Source: Calditrichota bacterium
GTDB lineage: Bacteria > Zixibacteria > MSB-5A5 > GN15 > FEB-12
Reading direction: 5' to 3'
Assembly: GCA_008501655.1 (NCBI GenBank)
Contig: QQUK01000287.1
Location: 1-5,103, forward strand
Length of the DNA stretch: 5,103 nt
The notes under the pieces are model-generated. The model did no database searches and was not told the DNA's origin. It worked only from the letters and a program-made list of their open reading frames with translations. Numbering within the stretch: position 1 is the first letter of the stretch; each line of letters begins with the position of its first letter. Both the position numbers and the translations under genes were made by a program. This document shows, in pieces, positions 4,638 to 5,103 of the stretch.

Positions 4638-5103
4638 ATGAAAACAAAATTCACTATTATCACTCTACTAATCAGTTTTTTATTTTCACTCCCCATATCT
4701 GCTCAATTCGGTTTTGAGACTGATGGCAGTACAGATGCCGGTTTGGTAGACATCTCTGCAGTTTCCGGTCAGACAGAAGTCAGTCAGGACAATGAATTTA
4801 AAGCCGCTCTTAAAGTTTCCATTGCTGAACACTGGCATGTAAACTCAAATAAACCGCTGCAGGATTATCTGATTGCTGCAAAATTGTTTATCGATGAAGC
4901 GGAACCGGTAAAGATAACAAATATATATTATCCGAAATCGCATATGATTCCGTTTTTTGATGATTCCCTGTCGGTCTTTGATGGAGATTTTTATATTCCG
5001 TTTACTGCGAAACTTGATGAATCTTATACCGGTTCTGAAATTACACTCAATCTCCAGTTTGAATACCAGCCATGTAACGATAAAGAATGCAAAGCTCCGA
5101 ATA
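4638..5103 (+). CDS. dsbD: DsbD-like thiol:disulfide interchange protein, N-terminal domain (partial, runs off right edge)
   Basis: 155 residues are visible and the frame is still open at the edge. The N-terminus is a clear Sec signal peptide: MKTK, a hydrophobic core (5-19) and ISA before Gln23 as a likely signal-peptidase I site. The mature part (about 40-155) resembles the periplasmic N-terminal domain of DsbD: an early KVSIAEHWHVNSNKP segment (59-73), then IPF strands, and a C-terminal YQPCNDKECKAP motif (143-154) with Cys146 and Cys151 as the likely redox pair, equivalent to the interdomain cysteines of DsbD alpha. Full-length DsbD continues with an eight-pass membrane domain and a thioredoxin-like domain, taking electrons from cytoplasmic thioredoxin to periplasmic disulfides and cytochrome c maturation; those parts are outside the window, so a stand-alone N-domain protein is possible. 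The ribosome site is weak (AAAGAG about 7 nt upstream). Confidence -1.
   Translation, partial: MKTKFTIITLLISFLFSLPISAQFGFETDGSTDAGLVDISAVSGQTEVSQDNEFKAALKVSIAEHWHVNSNKPLQDYLIAAKLFIDEAEPVKITNIYYPKSHMIPFFDDSLSVFDGDFYIPFTAKLDESYTGSEITLNLQFEYQPCNDKECKAPN

Overview
The window is AT-rich bacterial DNA with tightly packed genes on both strands. The cell envelope is Gram-negative in character: there is a DsbD-type periplasmic domain behind a signal peptide, and a RodZ-like transmembrane regulator. Several start codons lack a Shine-Dalgarno sequence, and the rhomboid carries a C-terminal tail of a kind I associate with Bacteroidota and relatives. A lineage in or near the FCB group is plausible, but this is inference and not firm.

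Layout. Minus strand, 1-1487: a three-gene set read right to left, dtd (D-aminoacyl-tRNA deacylase), maf (nucleotide pyrophosphatase) and a RodZ-like helix-turn-helix membrane protein cut by the window edge. It is driven by a good sigma70-like promoter at 1508-1536. The gap at 1494-1733 is a divergent promoter region. Plus strand: trxA (1734-2057) ends in a strong intrinsic terminator (2082-2109). A new transcription unit then appears to start near 2220. It holds a very small gene with an in-frame UGA (2239-2424), a rhomboid protease (2474-3298) and a long protein with a degenerate response-regulator receiver (3320-4492). After a structured gap, the N-terminal part of a DsbD-like thiol:disulfide interchange protein runs off the right edge (4638-5103).

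The main discovery candidate is the small gene at 2239-2424. Its reading frame has a good ribosome-binding site, encodes one membrane segment, meets UGA at codon 32, and stays open for 29 more codons to TAA. A hairpin with a perfect 7-bp stem and a GGA loop begins 16 nt after the UGA and puts its loop 23 nt after it. This matches the position and loop rule known for bacterial SECIS elements. I read it as a 61-residue single-pass membrane selenoprotein with a Sec-x4-Cys motif. I do not recognise the family.

How the parts may fit: thioredoxin, the putative membrane selenoprotein and DsbD are all thiol-redox proteins. By the positive-inside rule the selenoprotein tail faces the cytoplasm, where thioredoxin works, and DsbD carries electrons from thioredoxin across the membrane. 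That functional link is inference from gene neighbourhood. The dtd and maf products are small quality-control enzymes for charged tRNA and nucleotides.
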